Source of the DNA: Bradyrhizobium prioriisuperbiae
GTDB lineage: Bacteria; Pseudomonadota; Alphaproteobacteria; Rhizobiales; Xanthobacteraceae
DNA: 64,000 bases
Direction of reading: 5' to 3'
Assembly (NCBI RefSeq): GCF_032397745.1
Contig: NZ_CP135921.1
Span: 4,452,501 to 4,516,500, forward strand
Part shown: positions 49,647-58,854 of the stretch, in pieces
Layout of the letters: every line of letters begins with the position of its first letter
How positions within the stretch are numbered: position 1 is the stretch's first letter
Position numbers and translations under genes: made by a program
Notes under the pieces: generated by a model
What the model saw: the letters and a program-made list of their open reading frames with translations, nothing else
Told to the model about the DNA's origin: nothing
Database searches by the model: none

Positions 49647-49994
49647 TCAAAACAGCTTCGTCGCCGCGATCTTGTTCAGCGTGGCGATTTGCTCCGCCGG
49701 CGGGGCCTGGATGGCGTTCTCGGCATCGCCGACAACGCCGAGCAGGCGCTGGAATGCCTGCTTCGCCACGTCCACCGGCAGCGGCTCCTCGTCGAACGAG
49801 TCGATATAGCCGCCGACCAGCATCGCGAGCATGCGATAGACCGCCAGGTGGTCCGCGTCGGACCCCGCCAGTTGCAGCACTTTTTGCTGGAATGTCTTGT
49901 AGGTTCTCAGGCCCGGATGCTGATCCGCCAGCCAGTTGTGTAATTCACCCAACGTTCCCTCCCTCCTGCGAGAAGAAACAACCAGTTCTATCAT
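49647..49994 (-). CDS. Hypothetical protein
   Basis: A 115-residue, mostly helical cytoplasmic protein (LGELHNWLADQHPGLRTYKT, then DADHLAVYRMLAMLVGGYID). No domain recognised. The start is uncertain: ATG at 49994 or TTG at 50012. It ends 61 bases from the twin-hairpin repeat. Composition is like its neighbours. Confidence 0.6.
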   Translation of the reverse strand: MIELVVSSRRREGTLGELHNWLADQHPGLRTYKTFQQKVLQLAGSDADHLAVYRMLAMLVGGYIDSFDEEPLPVDVAKQAFQRLLGVVGDAENAIQAPPAEQIATLNKIAATKLF

Positions 49995-50278
49995 GCCCTG
50001 CGCCAGCGGCAAACATATTTTTGGAAAAGTACAAAAAAATATACGGCTCCCGGGAGCGCCGGCTCTGATGGCTACGCGCGGGATGGCGTCTCCATCGGCC
50101 TGTCACCACCATCGCGTTCATCGCTAACAGCTATGCTGCATTTGTAATGGCCGCGCGCTCCGGCAGCTGCGCCAAATTCCCCGTTCGGTGATCCGCGTCG
50201 TTGTTGGCAACGAGCGTTGGCCCAAGCGATGCAAAGTCGCGCCGACGGCATCAAGAGGAAACCACGAAAGGACGGCCA

Positions 50279-51262
50279 GTGACAGGATTTCAGCCAAGCC
50301 GCCGGACCGCGCTGCTGGGAGGCGCGGCCGTCGCATTTTCAAATGTTGGACGGGCCTTTGCCCAGCACGACAGCCTGAAGGGCCCAATCACCATCGTGGT
50401 TCCGTTCGCAGCGGGCGGTGCCACCGACATTGTCACGCGTCTGGTCGGCAAGAAGCTGGGGGAGCGCCTGGGCGTCTCGGTGGTGATCGAGAATGCCGGC
50501 GGCGCGGGCGGCGTGGTCGGCGCGACGCGCGTGGCCCGCGCCACGCCGGATGGAACGTCCCTGCTGATGGGCACGGTGGCGACCCACGCCATCAATCCAT
50601 TGATGGCGCAGCAGCCGCCTTATGATCCAGTCAATGACTTCACGCCAATCTCGCTGGTGGCTACGGTGCCCAACGTCCTGCTGGTCGGCCCGCAGGTCAA
50701 GGTGACGAATGTCACTGAGCTGATCGCCATGCTCAAGGCCGAGCCCGGACGCTACAACTATGGTTCTTCGGGCAACGGCACGCCGCCGCATCTGTCGGGG
50801 GAGTTGTTCAAGGTTATGGCCAAGGTCGAGATGACCCATGTGCCGTACCGCGGCGGCAGTCCGGCCATGACGGATCTCGTCGGCGGCCAGATTCCGATCC
50901 TGTTCGACGTGCTGACGGGTGCCGCGAATTTCGTGCGCGAGAAGACGGTGCGTGCACTTGCGGTCACCACCAAAACACGATCGCCGTCATTCCCCGATCT
51001 CCCGACCGTCGCCGAGTCGGGCCTGCCGGGTTACGAGACCTACACCTGGAATGCGGTGTTTGGACCGGCACGGATGCCCGCGCCGCTTGTCGCGTTGCTC
51101 AGCAGCGAGATCAGCCAGGCCGTGGCCGATCCGGAGGTGAAGCAGCGGCTGACGGAGCTGAGCGCCGAGCCTGTCGGCGGGACGCCGGAGGCGCTGAAAG
51201 CCCAGGTGCAGGCCGAGCTTGCCAAATGGGAGCCGGTCATCAAGGCGGCGGGTCTGAAGTGA
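50279..51262 (+). CDS. Tripartite tricarboxylate transporter-type binding protein (Bug family)
   Basis: A 327-residue periplasmic binding protein. The N-terminus is a Tat-type signal (SRRTALLGGAAVAF, cleavage near AFA) and the mature part has ITIVVPFAAGGATDIVTRLV and VPYRGGSPAMTDLVGGQI, the hallmark Bug motifs. It binds a carboxylic acid. The GTG at 50279 is supported by AAAGGA. No membrane subunits (TctA/TctB) are nearby, so it is an orphan binding protein as often seen in this family; the LysR gene is convergent. Confidence 0.92.
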   Translation: MTGFQPSRRTALLGGAAVAFSNVGRAFAQHDSLKGPITIVVPFAAGGATDIVTRLVGKKLGERLGVSVVIENAGGAGGVVGATRVARATPDGTSLLMGTVATHAINPLMAQQPPYDPVNDFTPISLVATVPNVLLVGPQVKVTNVTELIAMLKAEPGRYNYGSSGNGTPPHLSGELFKVMAKVEMTHVPYRGGSPAMTDLVGGQIPILFDVLTGAANFVREKTVRALAVTTKTRSPSFPDLPTVAESGLPGYETYTWNAVFGPARMPAPLVALLSSEISQAVADPEVKQRLTELSAEPVGGTPEALKAQVQAELAKWEPVIKAAGLK

Positions 51263-51277
51263 CAGTCATGGTCACCG

Positions 51278-52198
51278 TTATGGACTGGCCGCGCGCCGCA
51301 GTCCGCCTGCGCCGGACTTCACGATCTCGCGCGTCAGCTGCATCACGGTGCGGCAGGCCAGCGTCATCTGGCCCAGGCGCGACATCGCGAGTGCGATGTG
51401 GCGGGTGACAACCGGATCGACCAGCTTGGCCGATTGCAGGCGGCAGTCCCGCGACGCGGCCGATATCGCGTAGGGGCCGAGCAGGGCGTAGATGCCGCCC
51501 TCGGCGACGAGATGCGTCTGCAGGCTCAGCGAGTCCGCCTCCAGCACGACGTTCAGCGCCACGCTGCGCGCGGCAGCGATCTGTTCAAGCTGGTTGCGCC
51601 AGCTGTTCGGCCGACAAAACAGCACCAGCGGCAGATTGTGCAGCGCTGAGAAGCGCACCGTCCGGCGCGATGTCAGCGGATCGCCGGCGGCACCGACCAG
51701 ATAAGTCGATGTCTCGGCCAGATACGTATCGCCGTTCTTCGGCGTCTCGTCGGTTCGATAAAGGATGGCGAGGTCGACGCTGCCATCCTCGAGCCATGTC
51801 TCGATCTGGGATCCCTGTCCCTCCCGTACCGCGAGCTGGATCAGCGGGTAGCGTTCTCTGAGCTGCTTGGTGAGCGTGCTTACCAGCGGATGCGCGGTCG
51901 AGGGCAGGCTGCCGATGCGCACCTTGCCGATCGGCGTGCCGGCGGAGGTGCGTACGTCGTTGGCCAATTGATCGGTGCTCGCCATCCAGGCGCGGACCTG
52001 CGGTTCGATCCGCTGCCCGAGTTCGGTCAGCGTCACGCCGCGGCCGGTGCGCTGGAACAGCCGTCCGCCGCATTGCTGCTCGAGGTCGCCGATCCGGCGG
52101 CTGATGTGTGGCTGGCTCGTGCCATGGGCCAGCGCCACCTTGCTGAGGCTGCCGAGCTCGGCGGCATCGATGAAGAGTTTCCATGCGGCGTAGTCCAA
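51278..52198 (-). CDS. LysR-family transcriptional regulator
   Basis: A 306-residue LTTR: AAWKLFIDAAELGSLSKVAL and TSQPHISRRIGDLEQQCGGR form the winged helix, followed by an effector domain. The frame is open to 52336 and an ATG lies at 52222, but GGAGG (52206-52210) is placed correctly for a TTG start at 52198, where homology also begins. It is divergent from the DapA-like gene (142 bases) and probably controls it. Confidence 0.9.
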   Translation of the reverse strand: MDYAAWKLFIDAAELGSLSKVALAHGTSQPHISRRIGDLEQQCGGRLFQRTGRGVTLTELGQRIEPQVRAWMASTDQLANDVRTSAGTPIGKVRIGSLPSTAHPLVSTLTKQLRERYPLIQLAVREGQGSQIETWLEDGSVDLAILYRTDETPKNGDTYLAETSTYLVGAAGDPLTSRRTVRFSALHNLPLVLFCRPNSWRNQLEQIAAARSVALNVVLEADSLSLQTHLVAEGGIYALLGPYAISAASRDCRLQSAKLVDPVVTRHIALAMSRLGQMTLACRTVMQLTREIVKSGAGGLRRAASP

Positions 52199-52205
52199 CA
52201 GTGGT

Positions 52206-52210
52206 CCTCC
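52206..52210 (-). promoter_or_regulatory. Ribosome binding site that decides a TTG start
   Basis: GGAGG on the minus strand, seven bases before TTG at 52198. It lies downstream of the ATG at 52222, so it cannot serve that codon and points to the TTG. Confidence 0.7.
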
Positions 52211-52340
52211 AGATATACCCATGTACTTATATCTGAAATGTGTGATCTGAGTCTTCAGGCATATGAAGTGGTCTGCGACAGTCCTCCGCACGCGATCGGC
52301 AGACGATCCGGCAAATACAAACTCATCGGAGGACACTCAC

Positions 52341-53288
52341 ATGGAAGCTCTCGATCTCAGAGGTCTCGTTCCCGCACCCGTCACCCCTTTCACCCGCGAC
52401 GGCGAGGTCGACCACGCGGCGATCCAGCGGCTCGGCGGCTGGCTCGGCAGTTTCAAGGAGGTCAAGGGCCTGGTGGTTCTGGGACACGCGGGCGAGGGCA
52501 CGTTCCTTACTCCCGACGAGCAGGCCTCGGTAATCGAAAGCTTCGTCAAGTCCGTGGACGGCAAGATTCCGGTCATCGCCGGCATCACCCTGGAAGGCAC
52601 CAACGTCGCGGCGCTCGAAGCGAAGCGCGCGGTGAAGGCCGGGGCCGAGGCCGGGCTGGTGTATCCCTCGCACGGCTGGCTGCGCTTCGGTTACCAGAAG
52701 GGTGCGCCGCAGGACCGCTACCGCGCGATCTATCAGGAGAGCGGCCTGCCGCTGATCCTGTTCCAGTATCCCGATGCGACGAAGGCGACCTACAACCTCG
52801 AAACCCAGCTCGACATCGCGGCGCTGCCGGGCGTGTTCGCCATGAAGAACGGCGTGCGCAACATGCGCCGCTGGGACACCGAGATCCCGGTGGTCCGCCG
52901 CGAGCGCCCCAACCTGCAGATCCTCACCTGCCATGACGAATATCTGCTGCATACCATGTTCGACGTGGACGGCGCGCTGGTCGGCTATGGTGGCCTCACG
53001 CCCGAGCCGCTGATCGAACTGATCGCCGCGGGTAAGGCCAGGGATTACGCCAAGGCGCGCGCGATCCATGATCGCCTGCTGCCGGTGACGCGCACCGTTT
53101 ATCACCGTGGCTCGCACATGGAAGGCACGGTTGCGCTCAAGCACGGCCTGGTCGCCCGCGGCATCCTGGAGCACGCCACCATCCGCTCGCCGCTGTTGCC
53201 GCTCGATCCAGGCGCGGATGTCGAGATCGCCGACGCGCTGCGTTCGGCTGGGCTGGTTGGGCCTGCGGCGCGATCGAACGCGGCGTGA
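52341..53288 (+). CDS. Dihydrodipicolinate synthase/N-acetylneuraminate lyase family protein
   Basis: A 315-residue TIM-barrel aldolase/lyase. The Schiff-base lysine is in GVFAMKNGVRNM, the active-site Tyr in ILFQYPDAT, and the substrate loop reads GHAGEGTFLTPDEQ. The usual TTGE of true DapA is replaced, so this is a relative acting on another 2-keto acid or sugar acid. GGAGGA upstream supports the start. An MFS carrier follows after a repeat element; LysR is divergent. Confidence 0.9.
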   Translation: MEALDLRGLVPAPVTPFTRDGEVDHAAIQRLGGWLGSFKEVKGLVVLGHAGEGTFLTPDEQASVIESFVKSVDGKIPVIAGITLEGTNVAALEAKRAVKAGAEAGLVYPSHGWLRFGYQKGAPQDRYRAIYQESGLPLILFQYPDATKATYNLETQLDIAALPGVFAMKNGVRNMRRWDTEIPVVRRERPNLQILTCHDEYLLHTMFDVDGALVGYGGLTPEPLIELIAAGKARDYAKARAIHDRLLPVTRTVYHRGSHMEGTVALKHGLVARGILEHATIRSPLLPLDPGADVEIADALRSAGLVGPAARSNAA

Positions 53289-53312
53289 CGCAACGCTTGG
53301 CTATTTTTGCTT

Positions 53313-53397
53313 GTCATGGCCGGGCTTGTCCCGGCCATCCCGCTTAGGCGGGCACTGCGTCCATGATCGGGATGGCCGGGACAAGCCCGGCCATGAC
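53313..53397. repeat. Twin-hairpin intergenic repeat, copy 3
   Basis: Arms 53313-53342 and 53368-53397 are perfect 30-base inverted copies with a 25-base spacer. Each arm also folds alone (ATGGCCGGG/CCCGGCCAT). It carries the same outer GTCAT and inner ATCC tags as the copies at 43.7 and 49.5 kb, and separates the lyase gene from the MFS gene. Confidence 0.88.
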
Positions 53398-53464
53398 TGA
53401 AGAGAAAAGCGTGGCCGAGCGTATCTCCGCTCCGCTGAAAACAAACACACCAGGGAGGATCATC

Positions 53465-54874
53465 ATGTCTGCGCTTGCTGCAGAAGGCGCCGTCGTGCGT
53501 TCGGTTGCCGCCGCTCCGGTCAACGCCGCGGCCTATGCCCAACTGGTCGGGCGGCTCGAGCGGCTTCCGGTCACGCCGCGGCTGATGTTGCTGCGCGTGA
53601 TCGTCGGCATCGCCACCTTTTTCGATGCCTACACGGTGCTGGCGATCGCCTTTGCGATGCCGCAGCTCGTTGCCGAATGGAAACTCACGCCGGCCGAGGT
53701 CGGCCTGATCATTTCCGCGGGTTATGTCGGCCAGCTGTTCGGCGCGGTTATCTTCGGAGCGTTGGCCGAGAGATTCGGCCGGCTGAAGATCCTCTTCATC
53801 ACCATCATCCTGTTCGTCTCGATGGACGTCGCCTGCCTGTTCGCCTGGAGCAGCGCATCGATGATGCTGTTTCGATTCCTGCAGGGCGTCGGCACCGGCG
53901 GCGAGGTGCCGGTGGCGAGCGCCTACATCAACGAGTTCATCGGTGCCGAGAAGCGCGGCCGATTCTTCCTGCTCTATGAGGTGATCTTCCCGATCGGGTT
54001 GATGTTCGCCGGCATGGTCGGCTTCTTCCTGGTTCCGGTCTATGGATGGAAGGCGATGTTCATCGTCGGTCTCGTTCCCTCGGTGCTGACGATTCCGTTG
54101 CGCTGGTTGATGCCGGAGTCGCCACGCTGGCTCGCGTCCCGAGGACGCACCGCGGAGGCGGACGCCGTGGTGACGCTGCTCGAGGACAGCGCGACGCGGC
54201 GCGGCCTGGTTCTGCGCGAGCCGGCGGTACGCCCGCTCGATGCCGCAGCCGTCGCCCGCTCCGACTGGCGCGAACTGTTCCGGGGCATTTATCTCAAGCG
54301 AACGTTGATGATCTGGGGTCTATGGGTGTGCGCCTACATGATCAACAACGGTTTGGTCACCTGGCTGCCCACGCTCTACAAGCAGGTGTTCCAGCTTCCG
54401 CTGCAGACGGCGCTCGCCTACGGCTGGATCACCTCGAGTGTCGGCGTCGTCGCCTCGATCATCTGTGCGCTGGCGATCGACAGGGTCGGCCGCAAGCCCT
54501 GGTACGCAACCGCGTTCCTGCTCGCCACCGTGCCGCTATTGGCGCTGGCATGGCTCGGCGCCACCTCGGCGATCGAGGTGCTGATCCTGGCGACGGCGAC
54601 TTACGCCGTGCTGCAGACCATCGCTTTCTCGCTCTATCTCTACTCCGCCGAACTCTATCCGACACGTCTGCGCGCAGTCGGCACTGGTTTCGGCAGTGCA
54701 TGGCTGCGCGCGGGATCGTCTGTCGGTCCCATCCTGGTCGGCTGGATCGTCGCGGACCTGGGGATCCGCTATGTCTTCGCCGCGTTCGCAGCCGTTGCCC
54801 TGGTGGGTGGCCTCGTCACGCTGATGTTCGCGATTGAGACCAGGGGCAGGGTGCTGGAGGAACTGTCGCCTTGA
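53465..54874 (+). CDS. MFS transporter
   Basis: A 469-residue sugar/organic-acid porter-type carrier with twelve helices. Motifs: FGALAERFGRLKILF between helices 2 and 3, FLQGVGTGGEVPVASAYINE, and PESPRWLASRGR in the central loop. AGGGAGG upstream supports the start at 53465. It probably imports the substrate of the DapA-like lyase encoded just before, though the repeat element could separate their transcripts. Confidence 0.9.
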   Translation: MSALAAEGAVVRSVAAAPVNAAAYAQLVGRLERLPVTPRLMLLRVIVGIATFFDAYTVLAIAFAMPQLVAEWKLTPAEVGLIISAGYVGQLFGAVIFGALAERFGRLKILFITIILFVSMDVACLFAWSSASMMLFRFLQGVGTGGEVPVASAYINEFIGAEKRGRFFLLYEVIFPIGLMFAGMVGFFLVPVYGWKAMFIVGLVPSVLTIPLRWLMPESPRWLASRGRTAEADAVVTLLEDSATRRGLVLREPAVRPLDAAAVARSDWRELFRGIYLKRTLMIWGLWVCAYMINNGLVTWLPTLYKQVFQLPLQTALAYGWITSSVGVVASIICALAIDRVGRKPWYATAFLLATVPLLALAWLGATSAIEVLILATATYAVLQTIAFSLYLYSAELYPTRLRAVGTGFGSAWLRAGSSVGPILVGWIVADLGIRYVFAAFAAVALVGGLVTLMFAIETRGRVLEELSP

Positions 54875-54893
54875 GAGCGCCGAAGCGGGTGCT

Positions 54894-56105
54894 CTACTTC
54901 CCGACCAGCGGACAGCGGCTGCGGTCGAGCGGCCGGAACGCCTGGTCCGGCGGAATCGTCGCCACCAGCTTGACCAGGTCCCAGGGTCCCTGGGATTCCT
55001 CCGGCGTCTTGACCTGAACCAGATAGAGGTCATGCACCATCCGCTGATCGGCGCGGATGGTGCCGCCGTTCGTATAGGCATCGGAGACCGGCGTCGCCTT
55101 CATGTGCGCCATCACCTTGGCGCCGTCGTCGGAATCGATGTCCTTTACCGCTTGAAGATAATGGCGCACGGCGGAGTAGACGCCGGCCTGGATCTGCGAG
55201 GGCATCGCCTTGCGCCGTGCATAAAACGCGTCCGAGAAGCGCCGCGCCGCCGGCGAGACATCCTCGAAGAAACTGGTGAGAATGAGATCGCCCTTGGTGG
55301 TCTTGAGCCCGATGGCATTGATATCGACGTTCTGGAACGACATCGGCACGATGGTCATGCCCGCCGCCGCCAGACCAAATTCGTCGGCCTGCTTGATGGC
55401 GGTGGCGTTGTCGGCAGCCACGTTGATGGCCAGGACCTTGGCGCCGGACGCCTGGGCCTGGAGCAGGAACGAACTGAAGTCCGGGGTGCCGAGCTGCGCC
55501 TTGACACTGCCGGCGACCTTGCCGCCGAGCTCGGCGATACGAGCGCGCGCGGTCGCCTCGATCGAATGCCCGAAGGCATAGTCGCCGGTGATGAAAAACC
55601 ACGGCGCCTTGTTGCTGGTCATGATGCCGGAAACCACCGCGGTGGCGGTCGAGTACGCATCCTGGGTCCACTGCACGCTGGTCGGCGCGCAGGCTTCATC
55701 GGTCAATTGATTGGCGCCGGCGCCCAAGATCAGGAAAATCTTGCCATTGCCGCGCACCAGTTCCTGCACCGCGAGCGCAGCGCCTGAGCTGCCGCCATCG
55801 GCGATGGCCTGAACGCCCTCGCGATCGAACCATTGCCGGGCCAGTGACGTCGCAAGATCGGGCTTGTTCTGGTGATCGGCCTGCAGGATCTCGATCCGCT
55901 TGCCGTTGATGCTGCCACCGAACTCCTCCGCCGCCATCCGCGCCGCCTCGACCGACCCCGGTCCCATCGCGGTCGCGAACATGCCATTCATGTCGGTCAG
56001 CACGCCGATGCGGATGGCCTCGCCCTTGATCTGGGCCTGCGCGGTGGTGCCCGCCAGCAGCAGGGCGGAAAGGGCGGCGGCAATGGATTTGCAAGCCTGG
56101 GCCAT
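54894..56105 (-). CDS. ABC transporter substrate-binding protein (Liv family)
   Basis: A 403-residue periplasmic binding protein. Signal peptide core SIAAALSALLLAG with cleavage after AQA; mature part begins IRIGVLTDMNGMFATAMGPG. GGAGG upstream supports the start at 56105. It is the last gene of a minus-strand operon after the FAD monooxygenase and FAH-family genes, and similar proteins bind aromatic acids in such settings. No permease or ATPase is in the window for it. Confidence 0.9.
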   Translation of the reverse strand: MAQACKSIAAALSALLLAGTTAQAQIKGEAIRIGVLTDMNGMFATAMGPGSVEAARMAAEEFGGSINGKRIEILQADHQNKPDLATSLARQWFDREGVQAIADGGSSGAALAVQELVRGNGKIFLILGAGANQLTDEACAPTSVQWTQDAYSTATAVVSGIMTSNKAPWFFITGDYAFGHSIEATARARIAELGGKVAGSVKAQLGTPDFSSFLLQAQASGAKVLAINVAADNATAIKQADEFGLAAAGMTIVPMSFQNVDINAIGLKTTKGDLILTSFFEDVSPAARRFSDAFYARRKAMPSQIQAGVYSAVRHYLQAVKDIDSDDGAKVMAHMKATPVSDAYTNGGTIRADQRMVHDLYLVQVKTPEESQGPWDLVKLVATIPPDQAFRPLDRSRCPLVGK

Positions 56106-56165
56106 CGTTATCCTCCAATGATTTTTGTCATTCGTTGTGAACAGCGCGCGACGGCATTGCACGCT

Positions 56166-57014
56166 TCAGTCCCCTTCGGCGGCCGCCGGATTGCGCAGCA
56201 AGCCAATCCCGGAAATCTCCACCTCCACCGTGTCGCCCGGCTTCATGAACAGCGGCGGAGTCCGCTTGAGGCCGACGCCGCCGGGCGTTCCGGTGACGAT
56301 GACGTCGCCGGGCTCAAGCGTCATGATGGTGGAGCAGTAGGCGATCAGGTCCGGAATATCGGTGATCAGGAGATCGGTGGTGGTCTTTTGCACGCTCTCG
56401 CCGTTGAGCCGCGTCTCCAGTGTCAGCCGGCTGGGATCGGGAATTTCGTCCGTGGTCACCAGCCACGGGCCGAAGCTGCCTGTGTGATCGAAGGTCTTTC
56501 CGGCAAGGAATTGCGTGGTGTGGCGCTGCCAGTCCCGGACGCTGCCTTCGTTGTAGCAGGCATATCCGGCGACATGGCCGAGCGCGTCGCTGCGGCCGAT
56601 GTGACGTCCACGCCGGCCGATGATCACCGCGAGTTCGCCTTCGTAGTCGAAATGATCGGACACGCGCGGGCGAATCACCGGCTGCAGATGGCCCACCTGG
56701 CTGGTGGCAAAGCGGGCGAACAGCGCCGGCTTCTCGGTCACGGTCCTGCCGACCTCCGCGACATGATCGCGATAGTTGAGGCCGACGCAGATGATCTTGC
56801 CGGGATCGGGAATCACCGGCGCATAGGCGATCGCGTCGAGCGCATGATCGGGCGTACCGGCCGCCAGCACCGCTGCCGCATCCTGCAGACGATCAGCCTC
56901 CAGCAGCTCGCGCAAGGTGCGTTGCGCGAGGCGCCGGCCGAGATCGACCACGCCTCGGTCCTTGACCGCGCCGTAGCTTGCGCTCCCTTCGGCAATAAAT
57001 GACAGCAGCTTCAT
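56166..57014 (-). CDS. Fumarylacetoacetate hydrolase-family protein
   Basis: A 282-residue FAH-fold enzyme. The metal site is in FDYEGELAVIIGRRG, and ICVGLNYRDHVAEVG and TGTPGGVGLKRTPPLF are conserved family stretches. Members hydrolyse or decarboxylate ring-cleavage products such as acylpyruvates or 2-hydroxymuconate derivatives. It sits 28 bases after the monooxygenase gene, so it most likely handles a downstream product of the meta-cleavage route. Confidence 0.92.
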   Translation of the reverse strand: MKLLSFIAEGSASYGAVKDRGVVDLGRRLAQRTLRELLEADRLQDAAAVLAAGTPDHALDAIAYAPVIPDPGKIICVGLNYRDHVAEVGRTVTEKPALFARFATSQVGHLQPVIRPRVSDHFDYEGELAVIIGRRGRHIGRSDALGHVAGYACYNEGSVRDWQRHTTQFLAGKTFDHTGSFGPWLVTTDEIPDPSRLTLETRLNGESVQKTTTDLLITDIPDLIAYCSTIMTLEPGDVIVTGTPGGVGLKRTPPLFMKPGDTVEVEISGIGLLRNPAAAEGD

Positions 57015-57042
57015 GATCGGTTCCTTGTGTCCAGACGTCGGG

Positions 57043-58563
57043 TTATGCGGCGGTCGGCACGTGTGACGTGCTGGTCAAAGCCGCGAGAAGTTTGCGGACA
57101 TCTCCGCCGTCTTGCGCTGCGCCCAGGATGTAACGATCGGGGCGCACCAATGCCGCGCGGATGCCGCTCTCGCGGAGCCATCCATCGAGGCCCCTGGCCT
57201 CGTCGGTGCTGAGCAACGCGACGCCGGCCATCGTCAGTTGCGCGCAATCCTCCGGAGATAATTCGTCGGTCACAGCGGTCTCGGCGAGCAACGTAAAGCC
57301 ATAACCGATGCGATCGTCGCTGCGTTGTCCGTTCGAAAGGGTGAATTGCGGCGCCAGATGACCGGTCATCACATGGCCGGTCGACAATCCAGGGCCGAGC
57401 AGGGGCTTTCGCACCTCCAGCTTGGCGGGGGCATCCTTGCGCGGCACGCCGGCGGCAAGGCCAGCCTCCATCGCCTTGGTGTTGATCAGTCCGCCGAGAC
57501 GGATCGCAAGCTCGATGAATTCGCGCACATGGGGCGCGCGTTCGCTTTGATAGGTGTCGAGCAGGCTGGCGTTGGCCCAGCCGCGCACCACATGCTGCAG
57601 CTTCCAGGCGAGGTTCGCGGCATCGCGGATGCCGGCGCACATGCCCTGGCCGAGAAACGGCGGGGTCTGGTGCGCGGAGTCGCCGGCCAGCAGCAGCCGG
57701 CCGTTGCGCCAGGCCTTCGCGATAGTCGAATGAAAGGTGTAGACCACGGCGCGTTCGATCTCGGCATCCGCAGGCGTGATCCAGCGCTCCAGCAGTTGCC
57801 GGACACGCGTCGGCTGGGTCGCTTTCACAGCGTCTTCATCGGGATGCAGCGCGATCTCCCAGCGCCGGCGGTTGCCGGTGCCACGGACATAGGTGGCCGG
57901 CCGCCGCGGGTCGCAATACTGGATGCTGTGGTCGCCGAGGTCGGGGCGTTCGCGCGTCAGCAGCACGTCGGCCACGAGCCAGCGCTCATGAAAGCCGAGG
58001 TCATCCAAACCCGCGCCCATGAAGCGGCGCACCAGCGAGCGGGCGCCGTCGCAGCCGACCACATAATTGGCGCGGATCTCCGCGAGCTGTCCGGTGGCCA
58101 TGTCCTCGTAACGCACCCGTACGCCGCTCTCGTCCTCGTCGAGAGCGTAGACGTCGCAGCGGTTGTGCACGCTAACGTTCGGCCAGCGGCTGAGGCCCGT
58201 ATTCAAAGTCTCTTCGAGATTCGGCTGGTGGAAGCGGTAGCTGAGATGCCAGCCCATTGGCGTGAGTTCAGCGGATCGCGACCAGTCGAGCACCAGACGC
58301 CCGTCCGCATCGACAAACAGCATGCCGGGGCTCAGCATGACATGCGGCAGGATCTTGTCGCTGAGCCCGATGGCCTGGAACACCCGCATCGCTTCGTCGT
58401 CGAAATGCAGAGCGCGGGGCAGATGATAGGCCGTGGCCTCGCGTTCCAGCACCAAGGTGCGGAGGCCGCAGAGGCCGAGCAGGTTGGCCAGCGTGGCGCC
58501 TACAGGGCCGCGGCCGATGATGGCGACGTCGAATGTTGGGGATGAGGGCGAGGCGCTGTTCAT
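57043..58563 (-). CDS. FAD-dependent aromatic hydroxylase (MhpA-like)
   Basis: A 506-residue class A flavoprotein monooxygenase. The FAD motif is IIGRGPVGATLANLLGL, the DG motif is GCDGARSLVRRFMG, and the GD motif is LLLAGDSAHQTPPFLGQGM. It is of the length and type of 3-(3-hydroxyphenyl)propionate or related phenol hydroxylases, which add an ortho hydroxyl before ring cleavage. The start is 58563 or 58602; if the latter, the operator at 58614-58632 overlaps its ribosome binding site. First gene of a three-gene minus-strand operon. Confidence 0.9.
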   Translation of the reverse strand: MNSASPSSPTFDVAIIGRGPVGATLANLLGLCGLRTLVLEREATAYHLPRALHFDDEAMRVFQAIGLSDKILPHVMLSPGMLFVDADGRLVLDWSRSAELTPMGWHLSYRFHQPNLEETLNTGLSRWPNVSVHNRCDVYALDEDESGVRVRYEDMATGQLAEIRANYVVGCDGARSLVRRFMGAGLDDLGFHERWLVADVLLTRERPDLGDHSIQYCDPRRPATYVRGTGNRRRWEIALHPDEDAVKATQPTRVRQLLERWITPADAEIERAVVYTFHSTIAKAWRNGRLLLAGDSAHQTPPFLGQGMCAGIRDAANLAWKLQHVVRGWANASLLDTYQSERAPHVREFIELAIRLGGLINTKAMEAGLAAGVPRKDAPAKLEVRKPLLGPGLSTGHVMTGHLAPQFTLSNGQRSDDRIGYGFTLLAETAVTDELSPEDCAQLTMAGVALLSTDEARGLDGWLRESGIRAALVRPDRYILGAAQDGGDVRKLLAALTSTSHVPTAA

Positions 58564-58613
58564 GCCGGCATCTGTTTCCCAAGCAGGCCGCGGCTTCAAC
58601 ATCTCAGCTCAAT

Positions 58614-58678
58614 CTGTCCGCGGAGCGGACAGGCGGCCTCGGTGATGCAGCCGCTCTGGTTTGTCCGCCAGCCGGACA
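58614..58678. promoter_or_regulatory. Two TGTCCG...CGGACA inverted repeats, probable operator pair
   Basis: Site one: CTGTCCGC-GGA-GCGGACAG (58614-58632). Site two: TGTCCG-x5-CGGACA (58662-58678). Centres are about 47 bases apart in the gap between the divergent monooxygenase and binding-protein operons. Such repeats suit a dimeric regulator; the nearby IclR protein is the best candidate. Binding is inferred. Confidence 0.65.
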
Positions 58679-58854
58679 GTTCGGCGATGGAGCTTCGTGT
58701 CAGGGCCTGCATTGGCTAGAGCATCATTCTGACCGTTAAAAATACCGACGTGATGCTGCTTCAACCAAAATACATCGCGCTTTCGTGACGAGAAAAAAGG
58801 GGGGCGGCAAAGCTCCTGCGGCTGCGAAAGCAGGCTGCTCAAGGGGAGAAGACG

